Below are positions 24,227 through 32,417 of a stretch of DNA of 58,203 bases, one piece after another. The stretch is from NCBI GenBank assembly GCA_018055925.1, contig JAGPGQ010000002.1:1-58203 (forward strand). The letters run 5' to 3'. The position numbers and the translations under genes were made by a program. Numbering within the stretch: position 1 is the first letter of the stretch; each line of letters begins with the position of its first letter. Below the pieces are notes generated by a model. That model was not told where the DNA came from, did not search any database, and saw nothing but the letters and a program-made list of their open reading frames with translations. The stretch comes from Micropruina sp. Lineage in GTDB: Bacteria > Actinomycetota > Actinomycetes > Propionibacteriales > Propionibacteriaceae.

Positions 24227-25846
24227 CTAAAGTGGCCCGGGAGGTCGGTGCAGCTCCTTCTCCCAGACGCTGGGGAGCGGAAAGTACCCTTCGAAGAAGC
24301 GTCTGAGTGCAGCTTGGGCTTGCGGCGTGCTCCCCCCAGAGTCATTGATGCAAAGGCATGTGTAGACGCGCCGTCGGAGCCAGAACTCCATGGCATTCTC
24401 GGACAAATCGCCAGCTAGATCAACATAGGCGTGCGGTATAGCGTCGGGCACGGCGTATCCGCGGGCGATTGCGTAGTACTGGCTGAGCGAACTGGGGAGC
24501 GCGTGATCAGAACGACTGCGGAACCGGGATCGCATGACGGTATCGAATACTTCTGGATATTCGCGCTCGAACTCCTCCAGCACGGTGCGACGTTGTGCCT
24601 GTGGGGTGTGTCGCAGTTTATTCGTGATGGTCTGTCCGAAGATGGACTCAATGAAGTCCCGATTGTTCTTTGCGGCCGCGGTCACGCCTTGGTCCTCGTC
24701 GGCGTGTTCCCGCGGATCGATGAGGGCCGGTGACGGGAACACCTTGAGTAGGCCATTGCCGTGGAAGAATGCTTCCGGTCGGACCGGGGCACCGAACAAC
24801 ATGTCGTCGTTGAAGTACAAGTAGTGATCGGCTAGGCCAGGAATGTGGTGCAGTTGCGACTCGATCGCATGAGAGTTGAATGCGGGAAGCGCTGAAACAT
24901 CGGCGAAAATGTCACGGTGATCGATGACCTGTAGACGCTCGTCCGGCAAGAGCCAAGCCGGCACCTGAGCGTCAGTCACTATCCATACGCGTCGCACCCA
25001 GTTCGCAAATTGTTGGACCGAACGTAGTGAGTATCGTAGTTCGTCACGGCTCTCGAAGCGGGCGGAAATAGCTGAGTCGGAGCTGTGCGATATGGGTGAC
25101 AGTCCGTTCCCGAGAAATTCCTGCTTGCGGGATTTCCACGTCGGGTCGTCGCCGTCGACCCAGGTGTAGACGATGTCTACTGGCTCTGTGACGGTGAGCA
25201 GATGTGGCCGCGTAGCGGGTAGGCGATGATCATTCTCCTGAGCCTCGGCCCAGGTTCGGGGGCTAACGTAGTTCAGGACGCCGTTCGGCTGACGAGTGGT
25301 CAGCGCACCTTTGGGCAGGGGGCCGGCCATGCCCGGCAGTCCATCGCCATCCTCATCCCACAGGTCGAGCAGGACTCCCTGGTTGTGCCGACTAAGTAGT
25401 CGCCCTTCTTTGGTTATCAGATGCCGGCTGACTACCAAACCGGTGGCTACAGGCGGTACCGGGAGCGGCCAGGCTGCTGGAAACGCCGCGGCGGTGACGC
25501 CGTACAGATGTGGCGATAGCCAGCAGGATGCCGTCGCTGGGTGAGCGGCTATCGCCTTCCGTGCTGCGCCGGCGTCGTTGTGGCGAATCGCAATCGTCGG
25601 ACGTAGCGGTACATCGTCGGGCAGGATCAGATGTTCGATGCCTGCGGTGCTCAACGCTCCGGAGACGGCCTTGGTGAGTTCTGCCAGGTAGGCCCAATGA
25701 TCATGCGTCGCGACAACCTGGCGATAGCGGCCGAGGGCCCGCTGGGTACTGCGGTGAGCGATGTTCCCCGAACGTCGCTGGAGTCTCCAGATCCGCAATC
25801 GGGTTCGGCGGGCGAAGTTGCGGACGCGTTGCGCGGGATGGCTCAT
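24227..25846 (-). CDS. Stealth family phosphotransferase
   Basis: This 539-residue protein has a basic N-terminus, a variable domain of about 200 residues, and then the Stealth core: CR1 VDIVYTWVDGDDPTW, CR2 RDELRYSLRSVQQFANWVRRVWIVTDA, CR3 LPAFNSHAIESQLHHIPGLADHYLYFNDDMLFG and a CR4-like SSLSQYYAIARGYA. The tail FFEGYFPLPSVWEKEL matches the other copies. The predicted reaction is transfer of a hexose-1-phosphate to a growing capsule chain. The ATG at 25846 overlaps the stop of the preceding Stealth gene (ATGA), so the two are coupled and may act on the same chain. Base composition is lower in GC than the housekeeping genes to the right. Confidence 0.92.
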   Translation of the reverse strand: MSHPAQRVRNFARRTRLRIWRLQRRSGNIAHRSTQRALGRYRQVVATHDHWAYLAELTKAVSGALSTAGIEHLILPDDVPLRPTIAIRHNDAGAARKAIAAHPATASCWLSPHLYGVTAAAFPAAWPLPVPPVATGLVVSRHLITKEGRLLSRHNQGVLLDLWDEDGDGLPGMAGPLPKGALTTRQPNGVLNYVSPRTWAEAQENDHRLPATRPHLLTVTEPVDIVYTWVDGDDPTWKSRKQEFLGNGLSPISHSSDSAISARFESRDELRYSLRSVQQFANWVRRVWIVTDAQVPAWLLPDERLQVIDHRDIFADVSALPAFNSHAIESQLHHIPGLADHYLYFNDDMLFGAPVRPEAFFHGNGLLKVFPSPALIDPREHADEDQGVTAAAKNNRDFIESIFGQTITNKLRHTPQAQRRTVLEEFEREYPEVFDTVMRSRFRSRSDHALPSSLSQYYAIARGYAVPDAIPHAYVDLAGDLSENAMEFWLRRRVYTCLCINDSGGSTPQAQAALRRFFEGYFPLPSVWEKELHRPPGPL

Positions 25847-27327
25847 GGCAACTCGAACGGGCTGGGCAACGGGAAATATTCTTCCAGAAATGTGGTCACT
25901 TGATCGTTGGGAACCCGATCCATGCTGACGTCGTTTACGCAGAACGCCTTGAACGGGCGCCCATCCCGTAGTTCGGCGAAGTACTCGGCGGCAAAGGGCG
26001 ATGCAATGTCGATATAGCGGAAGGATAGGGATCCGGGCGTGGCGAGCCCCAAAGCGTACGCATGGTAGTGGCCGAGCTCGGAAGCGACTGAAATGTCCGT
26101 AGGGCTGCGGAAGCGTTGCTTGGCGACCTGATCGAACACATCGGGTCGCCGGTGTTCAAGATCCTGCAGGCTTGAGCGCCGGTGCGCGTGAGGCACATGT
26201 TGCATCCGGTGTGTGGTGGTGCGTTTCCAGAGATCCTCTATGAGGGTGCGGTTGTTGCGCGCTGCCAGCATCGCCCCATTGCGTGGATTCTTGTCCGGTT
26301 CGCGATCGATGGCTACGTTGGAGATCATGAATTTGGCGATGCCGTTGCCATGGAAGAAATCCTGGGGCTCCACCGGGCGGCCGAAGAAAACATCGTCGTT
26401 CAGATAGAGAAAGTGCTCAGCAAGCCCGTTGATATGATGGAGTTGCGATTCGATGGCGTGCGAATTGAACGTCGGCAAGGCAGACGTGTCACTGAAGATC
26501 TCGTCGTGCGGCACCACTGTCACTCGGGGGTGGGCAATGTCGAGCCACGTCGGCACTTGCCCAGAGGTCACAATCCAGATGTGTCGCACCCAGTTGGCGT
26601 ACATGGCGAGTGAACGGAGCGAGTATCGGAGTTCCCCGCGGTCCGTCGTGCGCGATGGGCTGAGAGCGTCTGTGGCCAGTTTGGCGTCCGGACGGACGCG
26701 GGCGCGTTCATTGAGCCAGGCCGGATCGGAGTCATCGACCCAGGTATAGACAACATCGACCTGATCGGTGAGTCGCAGCAGGTGACGCTCGTGTGGTGGG
26801 CGGATCGGCAGCTGATCGGCGCCTTGCCCCTGAGGGGGGATGAAGCGCAGGATGACGGGCATCTCGGGTCCGAGCAAGATCGTGCCGTTGGGGGCAGCGA
26901 GGATCCGGAAGATGGGGCAGGCTTTCCGGTTGAAGGCGGCCGGATCGGCCATCGACAGCGGCTGCCAGCCGTGGATTCCTCGGGTGATGTGCCAGTTCCT
27001 CGCCCGTGCATCGCGATGCAGGGCGCGAAAGGCTGCCTCGCGTTGGTCCTCCGGAATCACGATTGTCATCTCAGACGCCAACTCAAGCGGCTCGGCATCC
27101 ACGCCGGCCGCGACGAGTGCCTGATGCAGAGCGGAGGTGAGGTCGTTGAGTTCGGCCCAGGCGTCCAGGGTCTCGACCACCTCAGGGTGCATGGCCGACG
27201 CGGCGCGCGCGCTCAGGATTCGGCTTGTGGAGCGTATGACACGTCGCGATCCGGGTGGGAGCGCCCGGCCCAGGGCTTGGACCCATTGGCGGAGGTTCAT
27301 AGGCGGCGCGGTTTGAAGATGCGTCAT
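25843..27327 (-). CDS. Stealth family phosphotransferase
   Basis: This 494-residue Stealth protein has a variable N-terminal domain with LTSALHQALVAAGVDAEPL, CR1 VDVVYTWVDDSDPAW, CR2 RGELRYSLRSLAMYANWVRHIWIVTSG, CR3 LPTFNSHAIESQLHHINGLAEHFLYLNDDVFFG and a CR4-like segment near ASELGHYHAYALGLA. It ends with FLEEYFPLPSPFELP. The start at 27327 is a choice: an in-frame ATG at 27300 is equally free of a ribosome-binding site. A TAGAGT -10-like hexamer lies 10 bases before 27327, so a very short leader is possible. It is the first gene of the coupled Stealth pair and the last gene of the glycan locus before menB, which is divergent. Confidence 0.91.
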   Translation of the reverse strand: MTHLQTAPPMNLRQWVQALGRALPPGSRRVIRSTSRILSARAASAMHPEVVETLDAWAELNDLTSALHQALVAAGVDAEPLELASEMTIVIPEDQREAAFRALHRDARARNWHITRGIHGWQPLSMADPAAFNRKACPIFRILAAPNGTILLGPEMPVILRFIPPQGQGADQLPIRPPHERHLLRLTDQVDVVYTWVDDSDPAWLNERARVRPDAKLATDALSPSRTTDRGELRYSLRSLAMYANWVRHIWIVTSGQVPTWLDIAHPRVTVVPHDEIFSDTSALPTFNSHAIESQLHHINGLAEHFLYLNDDVFFGRPVEPQDFFHGNGIAKFMISNVAIDREPDKNPRNGAMLAARNNRTLIEDLWKRTTTHRMQHVPHAHRRSSLQDLEHRRPDVFDQVAKQRFRSPTDISVASELGHYHAYALGLATPGSLSFRYIDIASPFAAEYFAELRDGRPFKAFCVNDVSMDRVPNDQVTTFLEEYFPLPSPFELP

Positions 27328-27469
27328 CGTGAAGGTCACTCTAGGGAATGCCAAGTCTGGCACATACTCGACAGGCCCCAGTCGCACGTGGGTGTCGGGG
27401 GGGTCGCAACCCCGCGATCCGTGCGGCACTGCGGGGGAAGGCGGCCGCTCTACATCGATGCGCCGGCGA

Positions 27470-27475
27470 TAGGGT
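27470..27475 (+). promoter_or_regulatory. Candidate -10 element, leaderless menB
   Basis: TAGGGT is separated from the menB ATG by eight bases (TCTGATCC), with no purine-rich ribosome-binding site between. This places the transcription start on or next to the start codon. Confidence 0.4.
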
Positions 27476-27483
27476 TCTGATCC

Positions 27484-28392
27484 ATGAGCAACCCCTGGCG
27501 GCCCGAGTCCTGGGAGCCCGTTCCCGGCTTCGACTTCACCGACATCACGTACCACCGGGCGAAGCGGGTGCCCGCGGTGCGGATCGCGTTCGACCGTCCC
27601 GAGGTGCGCAACGCGTTCCGTCCGCACACCGTCGACGAGTTGTACGCCGCACTCGATGACGCGCGCCAGTCGTCCGACGTGGGGTGCGTCCTGCTCACGG
27701 GCAACGGACCCTCACCCAAGGACGGTGGTTGGGCGTTCTGCTCCGGCGGCGATCAACGGATCCGCGGACGCTCCGGGTACCAGTACGCGGGCGGCGAGAC
27801 CGCCGACACCGTGGACGCCCGGCGGGCCGCGGCCGAGGGGGGCCGGCTGCACATCCTCGAGGTGCAGCGACTGATCCGGTTCATGCCCAAGGTCGTGATC
27901 GCCCTGGTGAACGGGTGGGCCGCCGGCGGTGGGCACTCGTTGCACGTGGTCTGCGACCTCACCCTCGCCTCCGCCGAACACGCCAGGTTCAAGCAGACCG
28001 ATGCAGATGTCGGCTCGTTCGACGCCGGCTTCGGTTCCGCCTACCTGGCCCGCCAGGTGGGCCAGAAGGTCGCGCGCGAGATCTTCTTCCTCGGCCAGAC
28101 CTACGACGCCCAGCGGGCCTACGAGATGGGCACCGTGAACAAGGTCGTCCCGCACGTCGAACTGGAGGACGTCGGCCTGGAATGGGCCGCGCTGGTGTGC
28201 GGCAAGTCGCCCACGGCGCAGCGCATGCTGAAGTTCGCGTTCAACGCCATCGACGACGGACTGATCGGGCAGCAGGTGTTCGCCGGCGAGACCACCCGGC
28301 TGGCCTATATGACCGACGAGGCCGTCGAGGGGCGCGACTCGTTCCTGGAGAAGCGGTCGCCGGACTGGTCGCGATTCCCCTACTACTACTGA
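27484..28392 (+). CDS. menB: 1,4-dihydroxy-2-naphthoyl-CoA synthase
   Basis: This 302-residue crotonase-fold enzyme closes the second ring in menaquinone synthesis, converting o-succinylbenzoyl-CoA to DHNA-CoA. The N-terminal FTDITYHRA, RPEVRNAFRPHTVDEL, the oxyanion-hole segment FCSGGDQRIRG, the MenB-specific GYQYAGG and QTDADVGSFDAGFGSAYLARQVGQK, and the C-terminal FLEKRSPDWSRFPYYY are all characteristic. Length fits the actinobacterial enzyme. No other men gene is in the window. It sits at the border of the glycan locus and is divergent from it. Confidence 0.97.
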   Translation: MSNPWRPESWEPVPGFDFTDITYHRAKRVPAVRIAFDRPEVRNAFRPHTVDELYAALDDARQSSDVGCVLLTGNGPSPKDGGWAFCSGGDQRIRGRSGYQYAGGETADTVDARRAAAEGGRLHILEVQRLIRFMPKVVIALVNGWAAGGGHSLHVVCDLTLASAEHARFKQTDADVGSFDAGFGSAYLARQVGQKVAREIFFLGQTYDAQRAYEMGTVNKVVPHVELEDVGLEWAALVCGKSPTAQRMLKFAFNAIDDGLIGQQVFAGETTRLAYMTDEAVEGRDSFLEKRSPDWSRFPYYY

Positions 28393-28416
28393 GCCGTCGA
28401 GGCGTCTGCGCGGGGC

Positions 28417-28445
28417 TTGGCTGGAGCTGTTGTTCTAGTTAATAT
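28417..28445 (+). promoter_or_regulatory. Promoter of the GntR regulator gene
   Basis: TTGGCT (28417-28422) and TAATAT (28440-28445) are separated by exactly 17 bases. The start codon at 28452 lies only six bases after the -10 hexamer, so the transcript should be leaderless. Confidence 0.65.
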
Positions 28446-28450
28446 AGAAC
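28432..28450. promoter_or_regulatory. Palindromic operator overlapping the GntR promoter
   Basis: GTTCTA and TAGAAC form a perfect 6-bp inverted repeat with a 7-base centre that spans the -10 element. GntR proteins of the YtrA class usually bind such sites and repress their own operon, so autorepression is the simple reading. Confidence 0.6.
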
Positions 28451-28451
28451 T

Positions 28452-28799
28452 ATGCTGTTCGAGGTCGATCCGGGTGCGGCCGTCCCGCTGTACGAGCAGG
28501 TGGCCTCGTCCGTCCGCCGGCAACTGGCGGACGGACGGATCGCGATCGGCTCGAGGCTGCCGCCGGCTCGCCAGGTGGCCGAGTCGCTGCAGATCAACCT
28601 GCACACGGTGCTGCGGGCCTATCAGCAGCTGCGGGACGAGGGCCTGATCGAGTTGCGCCGGGGTCGCGGCGCCGTGGTGACGGCGTCCGAACCCGCGGCG
28701 CGGCTGGGCAACCTGGTCGCGGAGTTGCGGGCCGAAGCCCGGCGACTCGGTCTCACCGACGAACAACTGGTTCGACTCGTCGAAGGAGGAAGCTCATGA
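28452..28799 (+). CDS. GntR family regulator, YtrA subfamily
   Basis: This short 115-residue regulator has an N-terminal winged helix (VPLYEQVASSVRRQLADGRIAIGSRLPPARQVAESLQINLHTVLRAYQQLRDEGLIELRRGRGAVV) and only about 40 helical residues after it. That is the size of YtrA-type GntR proteins, which lack a large ligand domain. These usually control an adjacent membrane protein or ABC-transporter operon. The next gene, a membrane protein, starts within its stop codon (ATGA). Confidence 0.93.
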   Translation: MLFEVDPGAAVPLYEQVASSVRRQLADGRIAIGSRLPPARQVAESLQINLHTVLRAYQQLRDEGLIELRRGRGAVVTASEPAARLGNLVAELRAEARRLGLTDEQLVRLVEGGSS

Positions 28800-29764
28800 A
28801 CACCCCGCGCTGGACGAAGAGCGCGACGGCGTCCGCCGTGGTGGCGGCGCTTGCGATCGGCACCGGCTATGCCCTGGTCGCCTCGCTCGCCGACCGGTTG
28901 CCGGCCCAGGTGGCGGTGCACTGGGGGCCGGCCGGCCCCGATCGGTGGCTGGAGCCGCCGGCCGCCCTGAGCCAGATGATGGCGCTGAGCGGCGCACTGG
29001 TTGCGGTGATGCTGATCGCATCGGTGCTGGTGGTTCCGGCGCTGCGCCATCCGCTGGCGTCCCTGGCCGGCGCCATGGGGGTGTTCCTGCCGCTGTTCAC
29101 GAGCGTCCTGACCGCGGCGCAGGGGTGGCTGAGCGCCGAAGAGGTCGGCTCGGGGCCGGTGCTCGCGGCGGTGCTGGTCGGCTCGCTGCTGGTCGCCGCC
29201 CTGGTGGGGGTGGCCATCTACCGCTGGGGTTCGCCGCCGCGTCCGGAGGCGCCGGTCGTGCCCGCGCCGGTACCGTCCGGCGCCCCTCGGGTGGAGCTTG
29301 CGCGTGGCAGCCGGGCGGTCTTCGTCGAGCGCATCGGGCTGTCTCCGGCACTGATCGCGGTGCTGGTGCTCGCCGTGCTGGTTCCGCTGCTGATCGCCGG
29401 CCTCGTGGACTGGTGGATGGCCGTGATCCCGCTGCTGCTGATGGTGCTCGTGGCGCTCTTCTCGACCGCGACCGTCACCATCGACGAGCGGTCGCTGCTG
29501 ATCCGGTCCGGCCTGCGGGTGACGCTGCTGCGCGAATCGATGGACCGGATCACGAGTGCCGACGTCCGCGAGGTCAGGCCCATGGCTCAGTACGGCGGCT
29601 GGGGTTGGCGGATCGGCTTCGACGGGTCGCGCGGCTTCGTGACCAAGGCCGGGGACGCCCTGGTGGTGCATCGCCACGGTGAGTCCGACCTGGTGGTGAC
29701 CCTGGACCGGCCGGACGAGGCCGCCGGCTTGGTGAATGCGCTGAAGGACCGCGCCGGACGTTGA
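28796..29764 (+). CDS. DUF1648-type integral membrane protein
   Basis: This 322-residue protein starts after GGAGGAAG and overlaps the regulator stop. The first 70 residues match DUF1648, with LPAQVAVHWGPAGPDRWLEPP between two membrane helices. There are two further helices around residues 80-140 and a pair at about 180-225. The C-terminal 90 residues are soluble (STATVTIDERSLLIRSGLRVTLL...), resembling a bacterial PH-like domain. DUF1648 proteins include SdpI-like immunity proteins, but many have no known role. The operon with a YtrA-type regulator suggests a response to cell-envelope stress or an antibiotic, which is inference. Confidence 0.8.
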   Translation: MNTPRWTKSATASAVVAALAIGTGYALVASLADRLPAQVAVHWGPAGPDRWLEPPAALSQMMALSGALVAVMLIASVLVVPALRHPLASLAGAMGVFLPLFTSVLTAAQGWLSAEEVGSGPVLAAVLVGSLLVAALVGVAIYRWGSPPRPEAPVVPAPVPSGAPRVELARGSRAVFVERIGLSPALIAVLVLAVLVPLLIAGLVDWWMAVIPLLLMVLVALFSTATVTIDERSLLIRSGLRVTLLRESMDRITSADVREVRPMAQYGGWGWRIGFDGSRGFVTKAGDALVVHRHGESDLVVTLDRPDEAAGLVNALKDRAGR

Positions 29765-29815
29765 GCCGACGCCCCCCGTCCCGGGCTTGCCGGTGCGACG
29801 AGGGCCGCCGTCTCC

Positions 29816-29842
29816 GTCATCCCGGGCTTGCCCCGGGATCTC
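29816..29842. repeat. REP-like palindrome
   Basis: ATCCCGGG (29819-29826) and CCCGGGAT (29832-29839) form a perfect stem with a 5-base loop inside the phrase GTCATCCCGGG-CTTGC. The same GTCATCCCGG core recurs near 32309-32417, 33605-33724 and 41977-42003, which marks a dispersed intergenic repeat family. Confidence 0.6.
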
Positions 29843-29984
29843 TCTGTTCGGGAGGTGGAGCGACCACCCGACCTACCCCGCCACGTGCAGGTGGCACGAG
29901 CAGCACCACCGTCTCCGGTCCCGATCTTCATCGACTTCTTTCACCAAACCGCCGCCTGAGCCGCGGCGGCCGGGGCGGCCCGCG

Positions 29985-30638
29985 TCACTCGGCGTCCAGG
30001 CCGATCAGTCGACGGACCGGGCCGGCCCCCTCGACCCGCAGCTCCGGTCCCCGCACCAAGGTGTCCGGGGTCAGCACGAAACCCTGCGACAGCGCGCAGG
30101 TGCCGTCCCCGCGGCGCCTCCGGGTCACCCCGTTCTCCCGGTAGCCCACCTTGCGGCTGACGGCGCCCGAGGCCGGATTGTCGACGAAGGCGGCCGAGGT
30201 GATCTCGGTGAAACCGAGATGATCGAACAACAGGGCACACATGGTCCGCCGCATCGACGTTCCGATGCCCCGGCCGTGCCGCGACAGCGCGAGCCACGAG
30301 CCCGTCTCGCCGGTGCGAGTCACCAGGAAGTCCCGGGTGTGCACCCCCTGCACGCCGACCAGCACGCCCTCATGCCGGACCGCCAACTCAAGGCTCCACG
30401 CGTCCGGGACGAAGTCGGCGCGCAGCCGCCAGTGATACCGCAGGAACTCCCGTTGGAACTCGCCCGGCGGCCGTAGCGTCCACGGCACCGGGAACGGCAT
30501 CGTGCCGGGCTCATGCACCCCCTCGGCGGCCAACTCGGCCAGCGCCACCAGGGTGTCGTCGTCGATCCCGGTGAGCGTCAACGGTCCGGCCGAGGCCCGG
30601 AGCCCGAGAACCGGGAAGTACGTCGCGACGCCTCCCAC
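29985..30638 (-). CDS. GNAT family N-acetyltransferase
   Basis: This 217-residue protein has the GNAT acetyl-CoA pyrophosphate-binding signature as SRHGRGIGTSMRRTMCALLFDHLGF, followed by ITSAAFVDNPASGAVSRKVGYRENG, as in RimJ/RimL-like enzymes. Its substrate is unknown. I chose the GTG at 30638, two bases after the stop of the upstream YqhA gene; there is no good ribosome-binding site, so translation may be coupled. Longer upstream frames overlap the YqhA gene in another phase. Confidence 0.84.
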   Translation of the reverse strand: MGGVATYFPVLGLRASAGPLTLTGIDDDTLVALAELAAEGVHEPGTMPFPVPWTLRPPGEFQREFLRYHWRLRADFVPDAWSLELAVRHEGVLVGVQGVHTRDFLVTRTGETGSWLALSRHGRGIGTSMRRTMCALLFDHLGFTEITSAAFVDNPASGAVSRKVGYRENGVTRRRRGDGTCALSQGFVLTPDTLVRGPELRVEGAGPVRRLIGLDAE

Positions 30639-30640
30639 GG

Positions 30641-31135
30641 TCAGTGCTTCGCGCGCATGAACAACGACAGCGCCGCCGTCACGGCGGCGATCCCGCCGCC
30701 CAGGTAGAGCAGGTTCAGCGCGGTATCGCCGTGCAACGCGCGTCCCAGGAAGAACACGGCCAGGACGACCACGACCACGCCGATCAGCTGACCCTTCAGG
30801 TCGTCGAGCGAGTGGAAGACCAGCCACTCCGGCAGCCCCGGCAGCTGATCGATGAACAACTCGTACAGCCCGATCGCGATGATGAACAGCACCACGGCCA
30901 GCAGGAACACGTCCGCGATCTCGACGAACGCGATCACGTATTCCTTGGTGTCGGTCTGCCCGCCGAACGCGTCGGCGATCGTCAGGCCGACCTCGAGGGC
31001 GCCGACGACGGTCAGCGTCACCGCGCCCAGCATCATGCCCAGCGCCGGCACCAGCACGATGAACCGGGTCAGGCCGATCGCGCGACTCCGGCCGCCGCGT
31101 CGAGCCGGTGGCGGCGTGGAACTGTTCTCGGACAA
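30641..31135 (-). CDS. YqhA family (UPF0114) membrane protein
   Basis: This 164-residue protein has three to four membrane helices and the YqhA hallmarks: LTRFIVLVPALGMMLGAVTL, VEIADVFLLAVVLFIIAIGLYELFI, and LPEWLVFHSLDDLKGQLIGVVVVVLAVFFL. Function is unknown; some relatives are proposed small-molecule or ion transport proteins. The start is a TTG at 31135, chosen because GGGAGG lies five bases upstream and no ATG or GTG fits. It shares an operon with the downstream GNAT gene and is divergent from the PPOX-like gene. Confidence 0.85.
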   Translation of the reverse strand: MSENSSTPPPARRGGRSRAIGLTRFIVLVPALGMMLGAVTLTVVGALEVGLTIADAFGGQTDTKEYVIAFVEIADVFLLAVVLFIIAIGLYELFIDQLPGLPEWLVFHSLDDLKGQLIGVVVVVLAVFFLGRALHGDTALNLLYLGGGIAAVTAALSLFMRAKH

Positions 31136-31196
31136 GGCAACCTCCCGGGGACTGGGACGCTCCGAACGGTAGTGGCTGGGCCGCCCAGAATGAACC

Positions 31197-31754
31197 ATGG
31201 CCCAGCGGTATCCAGAGATCACCACCCGGATCCGGCGATTCATCGAGGCGCAGCAGATGTTCTTCGTGGCCACGGCCGCCCGCACGGGGCGCGTCAACGT
31301 GTCGCCCAAGGGCCTCGACACCCTGCGGATCCTGACCCCCAACCGGGTCGCCTGGCTCAACCTGACCGGCTCGGGCAACGAGACCGCCGCGCACATTCTC
31401 GACGTTCCGCGGATGACGATCATGTTCTGCGCGTTCCAGGGCAACCCGTGGATCGTCCGGCTGTTCGGGACGGCCGCCATGGTGCAGCCCGGCGAGGACG
31501 GCTGGGACGCCCTGGCCGCGCTGTTCCCGCCGCAGCGCGGATCCCGACAGGTGTTCACCCTCGACATCGACCTGGTGCTCACCTCCTGCGGCTTCGGAGT
31601 GCCGCTGTACAGCTACGACGGACAGCGGGACGTGCTGGACAGCTGGGCGGCGAAGAAGGGCGAGGACGGACTGCTGGCCTACCAGCGGCTGAAGAACACC
31701 GAATCGATCGACGGACTGCCCACCGGACTCGTGCAGGAGGGTCATCATGTCTGA
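31197..31754 (+). CDS. Pyridoxamine 5'-phosphate oxidase-like FMN-binding protein
   Basis: This 185-residue protein has the split-barrel flavin fold of PPOX-like proteins. IEAQQMFFVATAARTGRVNVSPKGLDTLRIL is the typical opening, followed by NETAAHILDVPRMTIMFCAF and GNPWIVRLFGTAAMV. Members reduce or bind diverse substrates using FMN or F420; the substrate is not evident. The last eight bases overlap the start of the YbaK-like gene, which implies cotranslation. Confidence 0.87.
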   Translation: MAQRYPEITTRIRRFIEAQQMFFVATAARTGRVNVSPKGLDTLRILTPNRVAWLNLTGSGNETAAHILDVPRMTIMFCAFQGNPWIVRLFGTAAMVQPGEDGWDALAALFPPQRGSRQVFTLDIDLVLTSCGFGVPLYSYDGQRDVLDSWAAKKGEDGLLAYQRLKNTESIDGLPTGLVQEGHHV

Positions 31755-32286
31755 CGTCTTCGGAACCCTGGACGCGGTGCCGGCGGCGGTCCGCCCGGAC
31801 CTGCTGGCCGAACCCGTGGTGGCCGCGATCGGACGCATCCCTGAGGCGCTGGTCGCCGAGATCGATCCGGCCTATGCCGACACCGAGAACCTGTGCGACC
31901 GCTACGGGGTGCCGATGGAGGCCTCGGCCAATGCCGTCATCGTGCGGGGTACCCGGGCCGGGGTCGACTCGCACGCCTGCTGCATGACGCTGGCACACCG
32001 TCGCCTCGACGTGAACAACGTGGTGCGGCGCCGGTTGAACGCCCGCAAGGCGTCCTTCGCCCCGATGGACTACGCGGTCGAGGCGACCGGCATGGAGTAT
32101 GGCGGGATCAATCCGATCGGGCTGCCCGAGGGCTGGCCGGTCTGGGTCGACGGGGCGGTCGCCGACCGCGACTGGGTGTGCATCGGCTCCGGGGTGCGGC
32201 ACTCGAAGCTGTTCATCCCGGTCTCCGGGCTGCTCGCCCTCCCGGGCGCCGAACGGGTGGACGACCTGGCCCGCGACGTGGGCTGA
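31747..32286 (+). CDS. YbaK/EbsC-type aminoacyl-tRNA deacylase
   Basis: This 179-residue protein belongs to the YbaK/ProX editing-domain family, which hydrolyses mischarged tRNAs in trans. Typical segments are ANAVIVRGTR, CMTLAHRRLDVNNVVRRRLNARKASFAPMDYAVEATGMEYGGINPIGLP and WVCIGSGVRHSKLFIPVSGLL. GGAGG before the ATG supports the start. It is paired with the PPOX-like gene by an 8-base overlap. Which tRNA it edits cannot be judged. Confidence 0.88.
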   Translation: MSDVFGTLDAVPAAVRPDLLAEPVVAAIGRIPEALVAEIDPAYADTENLCDRYGVPMEASANAVIVRGTRAGVDSHACCMTLAHRRLDVNNVVRRRLNARKASFAPMDYAVEATGMEYGGINPIGLPEGWPVWVDGAVADRDWVCIGSGVRHSKLFIPVSGLLALPGAERVDDLARDVG

Positions 32287-32308
32287 CGGTGGTCGGCGGC
32301 TCTGCGTA

Positions 32309-32417
32309 GTCATCCCGGGTCTGCGTCACGCCGGGTCTGCGTCATTCCGACTCCGCGTCATCCCGGCTCCGCGTCATCCCGGCGAACGCCGGGATCCCGG
32401 ATCAAGTCCGGGATGAC
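32309..32417. repeat. Tandem 16-bp repeats ending in a REP-like palindrome
   Basis: Four consecutive 16-bp units (32309, 32325, 32341, 32357) are variants of GTCATCCCGGGTCTGC. A fifth begins at 32373 and leads into a palindromic element with GTCATCCCGGCGAACGCCGG and GATCCCGGATCAAGTCCGGG that ends in GATGAC at 32417. The array separates convergent genes and may fold into terminator-like hairpins. Confidence 0.75.

Noticed and set aside
23919-24306. Insertion-sequence remnant in the gap before the second Stealth pair
   Set aside because: No transposase motif, terminal inverted repeat or target duplication could be seen; the short frames are not convincing.
29985-31838. Single long minus-strand frame covering GNAT and YqhA
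   Set aside because: The YqhA protein is encoded in a different phase; the long frame is the GNAT gene extended through shadow sequence.
32309-32417. CRISPR array
   Set aside because: The units are 16 bp in direct tandem without unique spacers, and there are no cas genes.
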